The notes below the pieces were generated by a model. The model was not told the DNA's origin. It ran no database searches and was given only the letters and a program-made list of their open reading frames with translations. A stretch of DNA of 11,015 bases from Gemmatimonadota bacterium. Lineage in GTDB: Bacteria; Gemmatimonadota; Gemmatimonadetes; Longimicrobiales; Gaopeijiaceae. The stretch covers positions 1 to 11,015 of the forward strand of contig WGEM01000448.1 of assembly GCA_015492755.1 (NCBI GenBank), given 5' to 3'. This document shows, piece after piece, positions 1 through 7,432 of the stretch; position 1 is the first letter of the stretch; every line of letters begins with the position of its first letter. The position numbers and the translations under genes were made by a program.

Positions 1-446
1 GCCCTCGCCGCCGTGGCGTCCAGGAGGAGCGCCGCCCCCCGGCGCGTCATCAGCGCGCCGAGATCCACAGGCGAACCCACCGCCGCCACGTCGCGCACCG
101 CGCCGTCGGCCAGGGGGTCGATGCCCAGCACCCTCAGCGGCACACCCGGGAACAGCTCCGACTCCACCAGCCCCTCCACCACCGGCGCCGCCTCCACGCC
201 CGTCTCCACCCGCAGCACCCGCACCACCGTGTCGGGAATCCCGCCGGGACCCGCCACGATCTGGTGCGTGCTCCGGCCCGCCACCGTCTCGGTGGAGAGC
301 TGGAAGGCGCGGCGGGCCGAGCCCACCGCCAGGTCGATGGAGACCACCACCGCCACCCCCAGCGCCACACCCAGCACCAGGAGCGTGAGCTGGAGGGGAT
401 GGCGGAGGAGGTGGCGCCAGCCCGCCCGGTAGCGGAGCGCCCTCAC
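1..446 (-). CDS. ABC transporter permease, FtsX/MacB-like (partial, N-terminal part)
   Basis: Only the first 148 codons are present; the gene leaves the window at position 1. Read from GTG at 446, the protein begins with a short basic segment ([17 protein letters not shown]), then one hydrophobic membrane segment at about residues 18-37, then a soluble stretch resembling the periplasmic MacB-PCD-type domain of FtsX-like permeases. The start is chosen because its GTG forms a GTGA overlap with the TGA of the ATPase gene upstream on the same strand, a strong sign of translational coupling. In this family the permease and ATPase form an inner-membrane mechanotransmission complex or exporter for lipoproteins, antimicrobial compounds or other envelope substrates. 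The substrate is not evident here. The remaining membrane helices, expected at the C-terminus, lie outside the window. Confidence 0.85.
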   Translation of the reverse strand, partial: MRALRYRAGWRHLLRHPLQLTLLVLGVALGVAVVVSIDLAVGSARRAFQLSTETVAGRSTHQIVAGPGGIPDTVVRVLRVETGVEAAPVVEGLVESELFPGVPLRVLGIDPLADGAVRDVAAVGSPVDLGALMTRRGAALLLDATAAR

Positions 447-1132
447 GCCGGCTCCAGGCGGCCGTGGGTGAGGCGGAGCGCCCGGTCCATCCCGGCGGCC
501 AGCGCGCGGCTGTGCGTCACCACCAGGAGCGCCGCCCCGGCGTCCCGCGTCATGGCCTCCAGGAGGTGGATCACCTCCTCCGCGCGGTCCTCGTCCAGGT
601 TGCCGGTGGGTTCGTCCGCCAGGATGAGCGCGGGCTCGTGCACCAGCGCCCGGGCCACCGCGACGCGCTGCTGCTCGCCTCCGGAGAGGCGGTCGGGGAA
701 GCCCGCCCCCCGGTCCTCCAGGCCCACGGAGCGCAGGAGTGAGCGGGCGCGCTCCCGCGCTTCGGCGCCACTGCGGCCCACCAGCTCCAGCGGGAGGAGG
801 AGGTTTTCCAGCACCGTGAGTGTCGGGATGAGGTTGAACGCCTGGAAGACGAACCCCACCCGGTGGCGGCGCAGGAGGGTACGCTGCGTCTCGTCGGCCT
901 CGCCCAGATCGACGCCGTCGAGCACCACGGTGCCTTCGTCGGCCTCGTCGAGGCCCGCCACCAGGTTGAGGAGCGTGGTCTTTCCCGAGCCCGACGGCCC
1001 CAGGACCGCCACCCGCTCGCCCCGTGCCAGTGTGAGATCCAGCCCCGAGAGGACCGTGTGGCGCCGGCCGCCCTCCTGGTAGGACTTGCCGAGCCCCGAA
1101 ACGCGGAGCGCGACGCCGGCGTACTCAGTCAT
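443..1132 (-). CDS. ABC transporter ATP-binding protein, MacB/LolD family
   Basis: This is a complete 229-residue nucleotide-binding subunit. It has Walker A GPSGSGKT at residues 45-52, the Q-loop glutamine at 97 ([16 protein letters not shown]), the signature LSGGEQQR at 149-156, Walker B ALILADE at 168-174, the D-loop NLD at 178-180 and the H-loop histidine at 207. The FQxFNLIPxLTVxEN and DEPTGNLD wording is typical of the LolD/MacB/FtsE group, and the length fits a stand-alone ATPase. It would power the partner permease encoded immediately downstream in a GTGA overlap. The ATG at 1132 has no convincing Shine-Dalgarno before it, so the exact start is slightly uncertain, although the next residues lead straight into the domain. 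The lipoprotein gene diverges 29 bp away, which leaves no room for a separate promoter outside that gene's coding sequence. Confidence 0.95.
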   Translation of the reverse strand: MTEYAGVALRVSGLGKSYQEGGRRHTVLSGLDLTLARGERVAVLGPSGSGKTTLLNLVAGLDEADEGTVVLDGVDLGEADETQRTLLRRHRVGFVFQAFNLIPTLTVLENLLLPLELVGRSGAEARERARSLLRSVGLEDRGAGFPDRLSGGEQQRVAVARALVHEPALILADEPTGNLDEDRAEEVIHLLEAMTRDAGAALLVVTHSRALAAGMDRALRLTHGRLEPA

Positions 1133-1161
1133 GGACCGGATGTCTCACGGAAGGAAGGGTC

Positions 1162-1650
1162 ATGATCAGGACAGCGAAGCACGCCCTCATCGCGCTGGCG
1201 GGCGTCCTCGCCGCGGCGGCGTGCAGCACCGACATCACCGATGCCAGCCCGCAGACCACCGCCGTCGGCGAATTCACCGCCGACGGCATGCGCTTCACCG
1301 CCAGCGCGTCGGTGAGTGGCTCGCGGACGCTGGCGCTGAGGGTCCTCGTGGAGAACATCTCCGAGACGGCCCGCCAGACCACCATCCTGGGTGGAAACTG
1401 CATGATCATGGCCCGCCTCTACCACGCCTCCAACGGCACCACGGCGTGGAGCCAGTACGACCGCACCCCAGCGTGCCAGGAGCCGGCGCTCCAGATCTCG
1501 CTGGAGCCCGGCGAGACGGAGACGCTGGAGGCCTCCACCCCCGTGGAGGTGGGACGCGGCACGTACTTCACCACCGCCACCATCCAGTACCTCGGGGGCT
1601 TCCCCACGCCCTACGTGGAACTCATCGCCGGGAACGTGACGTTCGACTGA
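1162..1650 (+). CDS. Small lipoprotein with probable BsuPI-like beta-sandwich domain
   Basis: The 162-residue product starts with a lipoprotein signal peptide: basic MIRTAKH, a hydrophobic core, and a lipobox-like AAAAC with the acylated cysteine at 21. The mature part has no enzyme motif. Residues of about 55-150 alternate hydrophobic strands and contain VENISETARQ, a central Trp/Tyr-rich stretch and LEPGETETLE followed by GTYFTTATIQY. This order resembles the BsuPI (intracellular proteinase inhibitor) fold, a beta-sandwich also common in secreted and lipoprotein contexts. The family call is by eye and moderate. Two cysteines (GGNC and PACQ) could form a disulfide. A purine-rich Shine-Dalgarno (GGAAGGAAGGG, 1149-1159) precedes the ATG. 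It diverges from the ABC ATPase and converges on the S9 peptidase, ending 7 bp from that gene's stop, so it could serve either neighbour or neither. Confidence 0.8.
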   Translation: MIRTAKHALIALAGVLAAAACSTDITDASPQTTAVGEFTADGMRFTASASVSGSRTLALRVLVENISETARQTTILGGNCMIMARLYHASNGTTAWSQYDRTPACQEPALQISLEPGETETLEASTPVEVGRGTYFTTATIQYLGGFPTPYVELIAGNVTFD

Positions 1651-1657
1651 CCCGCAC

Positions 1658-3928
1658 TCAGCCTCCTCCCTGCGACCCGGCGGCCTTCCGGTCGGCGTCT
1701 TCCAGGCTCTTCAGCACCATGTCCCAGGTGAAGCCCTCACCCATGCCCCGCACCCAGTAGTCCATCCACGCCATCTCGGAGACCGCCTTCACGTAGCGGT
1801 TTCTGGGGTCGGGGATGCCGTGACTCCTGCCGGGGTACATGAAGAACTCGGTGGGCACGCCCAGCTTCTTCAGCGCCATGTGGAGCTCCCGGGACTGGGC
1901 GCTGGGCACGCGGGGATCGCCCTCCACCACGTGGATCATGGTGGGAGTCTTGGCGTTCTTGATGTACTTCAGCGGTGACTGATTCCAGTACGTCTCGAAG
2001 TTGTCGTAGAGGAAGTCGTCGCCGATGTAGAACTGGCGATTACGCTGCACGTCGCTCTGGGCATACATGCTGATCCAGTTCATGGTCCCGGCGCCGGAGC
2101 TGATGGCCTTGAAGCGGTCGGTGTGGGTGAGGATCCAGTTGGACCAGTGGCCTCCGGCGCTCCAGCCCAGCACGCCCATGCGGTCGGGGTCCACGATCCC
2201 CTCGGCGATGAGGTGATCCACGCCGGTCATGATGTCTTCGTAGCCCAGCGTGAAGTAGTCACCCACGATGGCGGTGCGGTGAGCGTTCCCGTAGTTCCGC
2301 GAGCCGCGGTAGTTGGGACGGAGCACCGCGTATCCGGCCCCGGCGTAGACCTGCGAGGAGTACCCGCCGTTGAACCGGAGCAGGTCGGCGGATGCCGGCC
2401 CTCCGTGGATGGCCACGATGAGGGGGTACCGCGTGCCCTCCTCGTAGCCCACCGGATACACCAGGACGCCGCTCACCCGCGCGCCGTCGCTGGAAGTCCA
2501 CCAGACTTCCTCCTCGCGGCCCAGCGCCACGTCGCGCAGCTGCGGATTGGCGTCCACGAGCTGCAGCCAGGCGCCGCGGTCGGTGACCCCCTCCAGCGAA
2601 GGCACCGTGAACACGGTGGGCGGCGTGCGGGGGTCGGAGTAGTCGATGAGGATCACGCCGCTGTCGTCGTCCCGTCTCACGGAGAGGGCGGCGCGTTCGT
2701 CGGTGATGCGCCGAACCGCGCCGGTGGCCACCTCCACGGCGTGGAGCTGGTTGGTCACCGTGACGCCGGCGTTGAAGTAGATGGTGTCCGCGTCCTCGGA
2801 CCAGAACCCCACGTTCAGGCTCTGGTCGAAGTCGGTGCCCAGCTTCCGGAAGGCGCCGCCGTGGTCGTCCACGCGCCGTACGTAGAGGCGGTTCTCCGTC
2901 ATGGAGTACCGCTCCATGTTGTCGGGGGCCGAGAAGGCGATGAGGCGGCCGTCGGGGGAGAAGCTGATGTCGCTCTCGGGCACCTCGAAGTTCTCGGTGA
3001 GGCGCTCCACCTCGCCGGAGGTGAGGTCCAGCAGATATTTGTCGGCGTAGAGGCGCCACCCGGTGATGTTGCGCTCGTAGCGCTTCGTGGAGCCGCCGGT
3101 GATGCCGATCCAGCGTCCGTCGGGGGAGACGGTGAACGACTCGACGCTGTAGGTGGTGTCGTCCTCCAGCGCCCGCTCCGTGCCGGTGGCCACCTCCACC
3201 TGCCAGAGGCTGGAGATGGGCGTCACCGGATTCAGGATCTGCACCGTGAAGCCCTTCTCCCGCCGCTTCTTCTCCAGTTCGTCGAAGGCGTCGGGCCGGT
3301 TGAAGTAGATGAGGGCGCCGTCCGGCGAGAACGCCCACCGCCGCACACCCGCTTCACCGGAGGTGAGCGTCACCGGTTCCGCCTCCGTTTCCAGAGCCGC
3401 CACCTCCAACCGGTGAAGCTGCTCCTGGCCCTCCGGGCCCGCCCGGTACACCAGCCAACGCCCGTCAGGGCTGAAGCGGAAGTCCCGCACGCCGTCCCTG
3501 GCGTCGGTGACCTTCCGTGCCTCGCCTCCGGTATGGCGCATGACGTAGACCTGGTCCCTGTCCCCTTCGCGGTCGGAGAGGAAGGCGAAGAAGGACCCGT
3601 CGGGCGCCCACGCCGGATCCGTCTCGTCGGCGTCCTCGGTGAAGGTGAGCCGGCGGTCCGACGCCGCACCCTCGGTGAGCGAGACCAGGTGGATATCGGT
3701 CTGCGACTCCGCCTTCGCCCAGTCCGGCACCCTGAGCGTGTACAGCATGAGTGCGCCGTCGGGGCTGGGCGTCCAGGATCCGGCGCGCCGCATCTCCTGC
3801 ACGTCCAGGAAGGTGAGGGGACGCTGCTGGGCAGAGAGCGGGGCAGACCAGGAGAAGACGAGGACCACCATCAGATCGGTCATCATCAGAGCGGCCGTGC
3901 GGCGAGGTGCGGGGACGCGGAACGACAT
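1658..3928 (-). CDS. Secreted S9 family (prolyl oligopeptidase-like) serine peptidase
   Basis: This 756-residue exported peptidase has a signal peptide with likely cleavage after LSA at residue 33. Residues of about 50-440 are a beta-propeller with at least six PD40-type repeats, recognisable as xxFSPDGRxxxY near 53, 106, 151, 199, 267 and 323, plus a degenerate one near 375. The C-terminal alpha/beta-hydrolase domain (about 485-735) has HGGP at 508-511 for the oxyanion region, nucleophile Ser590 in GWSAGG, Asp671 in EGDPRVPSAQS, and His703 in GRSHG. The propeller in this family restricts access to short peptides, so it probably acts as a di- or tripeptidyl peptidase or acylaminoacyl peptidase in the periplasm. 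The ATG at 3928 is chosen because AGGAGGG lies 6 nt upstream and a signal peptide follows; the same frame stays open further upstream, antisense to the receptor gene, but without support. It is divergent from the TonB-dependent receptor. Confidence 0.95.
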   Translation of the reverse strand: MSFRVPAPRRTAALMMTDLMVVLVFSWSAPLSAQQRPLTFLDVQEMRRAGSWTPSPDGALMLYTLRVPDWAKAESQTDIHLVSLTEGAASDRRLTFTEDADETDPAWAPDGSFFAFLSDREGDRDQVYVMRHTGGEARKVTDARDGVRDFRFSPDGRWLVYRAGPEGQEQLHRLEVAALETEAEPVTLTSGEAGVRRWAFSPDGALIYFNRPDAFDELEKKRREKGFTVQILNPVTPISSLWQVEVATGTERALEDDTTYSVESFTVSPDGRWIGITGGSTKRYERNITGWRLYADKYLLDLTSGEVERLTENFEVPESDISFSPDGRLIAFSAPDNMERYSMTENRLYVRRVDDHGGAFRKLGTDFDQSLNVGFWSEDADTIYFNAGVTVTNQLHAVEVATGAVRRITDERAALSVRRDDDSGVILIDYSDPRTPPTVFTVPSLEGVTDRGAWLQLVDANPQLRDVALGREEEVWWTSSDGARVSGVLVYPVGYEEGTRYPLIVAIHGGPASADLLRFNGGYSSQVYAGAGYAVLRPNYRGSRNYGNAHRTAIVGDYFTLGYEDIMTGVDHLIAEGIVDPDRMGVLGWSAGGHWSNWILTHTDRFKAISSGAGTMNWISMYAQSDVQRNRQFYIGDDFLYDNFETYWNQSPLKYIKNAKTPTMIHVVEGDPRVPSAQSRELHMALKKLGVPTEFFMYPGRSHGIPDPRNRYVKAVSEMAWMDYWVRGMGEGFTWDMVLKSLEDADRKAAGSQGGG

Positions 3929-3934
3929 GGGGTT

Positions 3935-3941
3935 CCCTCCT
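3935..3941 (-). promoter_or_regulatory. Ribosome binding site deciding the S9 peptidase start
   Basis: On the minus strand AGGAGGG sits 6 nt before the ATG at 3928. It fixes the start, because the reading frame continues open for about 300 further codons across the divergent receptor gene and could mislead gene callers. Confidence 0.8.
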
Positions 3942-4046
3942 GCGTGCGTCTCAATGCGGGCATTTCCCGGGACACACCGGTCTCCGGGGAGGGCCAAGAT
4001 GCGCCGCCACCCCCCTCCGGGAAAGCCCGGGAGGCCATAAATTCCT

Positions 4047-4076
4047 TTGCCATCCGGGGGATTCGCGTTGTACGTT
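4047..4076 (+). promoter_or_regulatory. Candidate sigma70-type promoter of the TonB-dependent receptor
   Basis: A TTGCCA -35-like hexamer (4047-4052) is followed after 18 bp by a TACGTT -10-like hexamer (4071-4076) that keeps the conserved T, A and final T. This lies in the most AT-rich part of the 195-bp divergent region. It would start transcription near 4083, about 40 nt before the receptor ATG. The match is by eye and weak, and the promoter rules of the host phylum are unknown. I found no comparable candidate for the divergent peptidase gene. Confidence 0.35.
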
Positions 4077-4079
4077 CGC

Positions 4080-4109
4080 GGTGATCCTCCACACATGTTT
4101 CCGATCACC
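4080..4109. repeat. 7-bp inverted repeat upstream of the receptor start (possible operator or leader hairpin)
   Basis: GGTGATC (4080-4086) is mirrored by GATCACC (4103-4109) across a 16-nt spacer that holds the small palindrome ACATGT close to the centre. The right arm ends directly at the AAGGAG ribosome binding site, and the left arm covers the predicted transcription start. The geometry fits a dimeric regulator's operator, or a leader stem that could hide the ribosome binding site. Arms of this length can arise by chance, so function is unproven. Confidence 0.4.
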
Positions 4110-4115
4110 AAGGAG
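4110..4115 (+). promoter_or_regulatory. Ribosome binding site deciding the receptor start
   Basis: AAGGAG lies 8 nt before ATG 4124. The in-frame GTG at 4115 overlaps this motif and so cannot be the start. A second ATG directly follows at 4127 and is a minor alternative. Confidence 0.75.
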
Positions 4116-4123
4116 TGAGGCGG

Positions 4124-6853
4124 ATGATGCGTCTTCGCGTGAAGAGATGTTCGGGGCTGCTCCTCGCCGCGGTCCTGGCCCTTGCCGCCCCGGCAGCTGG
4201 CCAGCAGGGCACCATCACGGGCCGGGTGGTGGACGCCGCCACCGGACAGCCGCTCTCGTCCGCGCAGGTGCAGGTGGTGGGCCGCGGCGAGAGCACCGGA
4301 ACGCTCACCGATGCCCAGGGGAGCTTCACACTGCGTCTGGCGCCGGGCTCGTACTCCCTCGTCGTCGTGAACCTGGGGTACCAGACGGAGCGCATCGACG
4401 GCGTCGAGGTGCGCCCGGGTGAGACCCAGCGACTGAACATCGAGATGCAGTCCACCGCACTCGCCCTCAACCCCCTGAGCGTGACGGTGAGCCGCGGGCG
4501 CGAGGAGCGCACGCTGGCGGCGCCCGCACAGGTGAACGTGGTGGAAGCGGAAGCCATCGAGGCCATCGCCGCCACCACGCCGGTGGATTACGTGAAGGGG
4601 ATGCCCGGCGTGGACGTGGTGCAGACGGGGCTCTCCCAGAGCAACACCGTGACGCGGGGTTTCAACAACGTCTTCTCCGGCGCGCTCCTGGTGCTCACCG
4701 ACAACCGCTATGCGCGCGTGCCCTCGCTCCGCTTCAACGCGTACAACATGATTCCCACCACGCCGCTGGACGTGGAGCGGGTGGAGGTGGTGCTGGGCCC
4801 GGCGGCGGCGCTGTACGGCCCCAACTCCGCCAACGGCGTGATGCACATCATCACCTCGTCACCCATCGACGATCCGGGCACGAAGGTCAGCATCGCCGGC
4901 GGGAGCCGCGACATCTTCCAGGGTGCCTTCCGGCAGGCGTGGCGGATGAACGACGGCAAGAACGGCCTCAAGATCTCGGGGCAATACTTCCGGGGCCTCG
5001 ATTTCGAGTACTTCGATCCCGTCGAGGGCGTGGCGCGGGCGCAGGCGCTCGCGAGTGACCCCAACACGCTCATCGGGAAGCGCGACTTCAACCAGGAGCG
5101 CTTCAGTGGCGAGATCCGTTACGACTACCGGCCGTGGGGTGACGACGACGGACTCACCCTCACCTACGGCCTGAACCAGCTCGTCAGCTCCATCGAGCTC
5201 ACCGGGATCGGCGCGGGGCAGGCCAAGGACTGGAAGTATCAGTTCTTCCAGGGCCAGTTCCGCAAGGGCGGCTTCTTCACGCAGGCCTTCTACAACAAGT
5301 CGTCGGCGGGTGACACGTACCTGCTTCGCACCGGCCAGCCCATCGTGGACAAGTCGTCGGTCTTCGCGGCCCAGGCGCAGTACACCATGGGACTGGGTGA
5401 GCGCCTCGAACTCATCGCCGGCCTGGACTACTCCTTCACCAACCCGGACACCGACGGGACCATCACCGGCTCCAACGAGGACAGTGACCAGACCACCGAG
5501 ATCGGCGGATATCTCCACTCGTCGCTGCAGCTCACCGACCAGGTGAAGCTGGTGAGCGCGCTGCGTGTGGACCGTCACGAGCACCTGGAGGATCCGGTCT
5601 TCTCGCCGCGGGCGGCGCTGGTGGTGGAGCCGGCCTCGGGCCAGACCTTCCGCGCCACATACAACCGGGCCTTCAGCACGCCCACCACCAACAACCTCTT
5701 CCTGGACATCGTGGCGGGGAACATTCCCATCATTCCCGGCATCTCGTACAACGTGCGGACGCTGGGCGTGCCCAAGACCGGTTTCACCTTCAACAACACC
5801 TGCCAGGGCGGCGTCCAGAACCTCTGCATGTACTCGCCCTTCGCGCCGGGCCAGCAGCTCCCGGCCTCGGGTGCGGCGCTCTGGGACAACGTGGTGGTGC
5901 CACTGGCGCTCCAGGACCCGACGCTGCAGGCCACGCTCCCCCTCCTGGGGCTCACCGCCGAGCAGTTCGCAGCCATCATCGGCAGCCCGCAGCCGGGTGA
6001 ACTGAACTCCGTGCTCCTGCGCTTCAACTCCGAGGATCCCAGCGTCCCGTTCATCCCCGATCCGGGGATTACGCCGGTGGAGCGCATCAAGCCCACCATC
6101 ACCACGACGTACGAGCTGGGCTACAACGGCCTCATCGGCGAGCGCCTCCGCCTGGCGGTGGCGGGATACCGGAGCGAGGTGAAGGACTTCGTGGGTCCGC
6201 TCCGCGTGGAAACGCCCAGTGTCTTCCTGGACGGCAATTCCGTGGCGCAGTATCTGGTGAGCCGCCTCACCGCCGCAGGCATCCCGGCATCGGTGGCGTC
6301 GCAGATCGCCTCGGGGATCGCACCCACGGCCGCACGGGTGCCGCTGGGCACGGTGGCGCCCGATCAGCGCTCCGATTCGGATCTGGTGCTCACCTACCGG
6401 AACTTCGGAGACGTGAAGTTCTACGGGCTCGACCTGGGCTTCGAGCTCTTCGCCACCGATGACATCTCCATCAGCGGGTCGTATTCGTGGGTGAGCGACG
6501 ACTGCCACGACTTCAACAACGACGGTGAATGCTTCAGCTCCGCCGACGTGGCGCTCAACGCCCCGAAGAACAAGGGTTCCATCGGTATCAACTACGACAA
6601 CAAGCGGGTGGGGACGTTCCTCTCTGCCCGGGTGCGTTACAGCGACTCCTTCCCCATGAACTCGGGTGTCTTCGTGGGCCAGGTGGACAGCTACACCGTG
6701 CTGGACCTGAACCTGGGTTACCGGGTGCCGGGCTTCTCGGGCTTCATCGTCTCGGTGACGCTCAACAACGCCTTCAACAACCTGCACCGGGAGTTCGTGG
6801 GGGCGCCGGAGATGGGCCGCATCGGCCTGCTGAAGGTGCAGTACGAGTTCTAG
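4124..6853 (+). CDS. TonB-dependent outer membrane receptor with N-terminal CarboxypepD_reg-like domain
   Basis: The 909-residue product has a signal peptide ending near AAPAAG (about residue 26). A carboxypeptidase regulatory-like beta-sandwich follows (about 30-115: GTITGRVVDAATGQPL, TDAQGSFTL, LGYQ), then the plug (about 128-248, with RGFNN, ERVEVVLGPAAALYGPNSANGVMHIIT), and a beta-barrel of alternating aromatic strands that ends in the terminal phenylalanine of VQYEF, the usual signal for barrel insertion. It imports a ligand across the outer membrane using TonB/ExbBD energy, none of which is encoded here. The ligand cannot be read from the sequence. No SusD-like partner gene follows, so a SusCD glycan system is not supported. 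The divergent exported S9 peptidase makes a peptide-type ligand possible. A strong hairpin follows the stop, so the gene is probably monocistronic. A possible operator precedes it. Confidence 0.95.
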   Translation: MMRLRVKRCSGLLLAAVLALAAPAAGQQGTITGRVVDAATGQPLSSAQVQVVGRGESTGTLTDAQGSFTLRLAPGSYSLVVVNLGYQTERIDGVEVRPGETQRLNIEMQSTALALNPLSVTVSRGREERTLAAPAQVNVVEAEAIEAIAATTPVDYVKGMPGVDVVQTGLSQSNTVTRGFNNVFSGALLVLTDNRYARVPSLRFNAYNMIPTTPLDVERVEVVLGPAAALYGPNSANGVMHIITSSPIDDPGTKVSIAGGSRDIFQGAFRQAWRMNDGKNGLKISGQYFRGLDFEYFDPVEGVARAQALASDPNTLIGKRDFNQERFSGEIRYDYRPWGDDDGLTLTYGLNQLVSSIELTGIGAGQAKDWKYQFFQGQFRKGGFFTQAFYNKSSAGDTYLLRTGQPIVDKSSVFAAQAQYTMGLGERLELIAGLDYSFTNPDTDGTITGSNEDSDQTTEIGGYLHSSLQLTDQVKLVSALRVDRHEHLEDPVFSPRAALVVEPASGQTFRATYNRAFSTPTTNNLFLDIVAGNIPIIPGISYNVRTLGVPKTGFTFNNTCQGGVQNLCMYSPFAPGQQLPASGAALWDNVVVPLALQDPTLQATLPLLGLTAEQFAAIIGSPQPGELNSVLLRFNSEDPSVPFIPDPGITPVERIKPTITTTYELGYNGLIGERLRLAVAGYRSEVKDFVGPLRVETPSVFLDGNSVAQYLVSRLTAAGIPASVASQIASGIAPTAARVPLGTVAPDQRSDSDLVLTYRNFGDVKFYGLDLGFELFATDDISISGSYSWVSDDCHDFNNDGECFSSADVALNAPKNKGSIGINYDNKRVGTFLSARVRYSDSFPMNSGVFVGQVDSYTVLDLNLGYRVPGFSGFIVSVTLNNAFNNLHREFVGAPEMGRIGLLKVQYEF

Positions 6854-6897
6854 GAGCCGGTCGTCCGGGCTGGAGGTCGGGCCCGGCGGCGGAAAGG

Positions 6898-6931
6898 CGC
6901 GGCCCCGGCGGAGCATTCCGCCGGGGCCGCG
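6898..6931 (+). terminator. GC-rich hairpin terminator after the receptor gene
   Basis: A perfect 14-bp stem (6898-6911 with 6918-6931, core GGCCCCGGCGG) closes a 6-nt AGCATT loop, 45 nt after the receptor stop. No T-tract follows, so it is a non-canonical intrinsic terminator of the kind common in high-GC genomes, or a Rho-assisted or mRNA-stabilising stem. It separates the receptor from the redox cluster. The remainder of this 198-bp gap, up to 7051, shows no clear promoter to me. Confidence 0.65.
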
Positions 6932-7051
6932 GTGCGTGTGGGGTACTTGCGCCTCCCGCTTCCGCGCCAGAACGTGCCCGCCGGAGCGCCGCGCGCGTGT
7001 CGGCGCCGGCGTGTCCGCCGACTGCCCACCCATCGTACAGGGGAAGCGTCC

Positions 7052-7432
7052 ATGCGCATCCAGTCCACAGCCTTCGTCCTTCTGGCCGCCGGCGTGCTGG
7101 CCGCCGCCGGAGGCACCCGGCCGCAGACCGCACCCCAGGTGAGCTTCAAGGACGACATCGCGCCCATCCTCCAGAAGCGTTGCGTCCAGTGCCACGGCGG
7201 CACCGACGAGAACGGCGAGACCCGGGTGGAGGCGCTCCTGGATCTCACCACGTACGAGGGGCTCATGGCGGGCTCGGAGTACGGCACGGTGGTGGAGCCG
7301 GGGGATCCGGACGAGAGCCTGCTGGTGGTGATGATCGAGGAGGGAGACATGCCCGAGGAGGGGGAGGCGGTCCCAGCGGAGGAGATCGCCAGGATCCGCG
7401 CCTGGATCGCCGAGGGGGCGAAGAACAACTGA
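7052..7432 (+). CDS. Exported monohaem cytochrome c, planctomycete-type (PSCyt1-like)
   Basis: The 126-residue protein has an N-terminal signal peptide (MRIQSTAFVLLAAGVLAAAG) and one haem-binding CVQCH at residues 44-48, preceded by SFKDDIAPILQKR. This is the typical opening of the planctomycete-type cytochrome c domain, in which a short helix precedes the haem site. Met100 in EEGDMPEEG is the probable distal axial ligand. The C-terminal [17 protein letters not shown] is the usual closing helix of the fold. The chain is a single domain, without the large fusions often seen with this family. An AGGGGAAG ribosome binding site lies 6 nt before the ATG. It is the first gene of a same-strand cluster and its stop overlaps the next gene's start. 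As an exported electron carrier it is a plausible acceptor for the Tat-exported molybdenum hydroxylase encoded downstream. Confidence 0.9.
   Translation: MRIQSTAFVLLAAGVLAAAGGTRPQTAPQVSFKDDIAPILQKRCVQCHGGTDENGETRVEALLDLTTYEGLMAGSEYGTVVEPGDPDESLLVVMIEEGDMPEEGEAVPAEEIARIRAWIAEGAKNN

Noticed and set aside
4014..4034. Imperfect inverted repeat CCTCCGGG / CCCGGGAGG in the divergent region
   Set aside because: The arms pair only with a bulge and are GC-rich, as expected by chance at this composition; no positional link to a start or promoter.
2123..4084. 653-codon plus-strand open frame opposite the S9 peptidase
   Set aside because: It is antisense to a gene with clear catalytic motifs; its product is His/Val/Gly/Arg-rich with no domain, as expected from third-position GC bias.
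3929..4846. Upstream extension of the S9 peptidase frame by 306 codons
   Set aside because: It lies antisense to the receptor gene and its control region; the AGGAGGG site and signal peptide fix the start at 3928.
4859..7195. 778-codon minus-strand open frame opposite the TonB-dependent receptor
   Set aside because: It is a shadow of the receptor's codon bias, low in complexity, and spans the receptor's terminator hairpin and the next gene's start.
6529..7428. In-frame N-terminal extension of the FAD oxidoreductase (fusion protein)
   Set aside because: The extension is out of frame with the receptor C-terminus and the cytochrome, both of which are clearly coded in other frames; it is Gly/Arg-rich filler.
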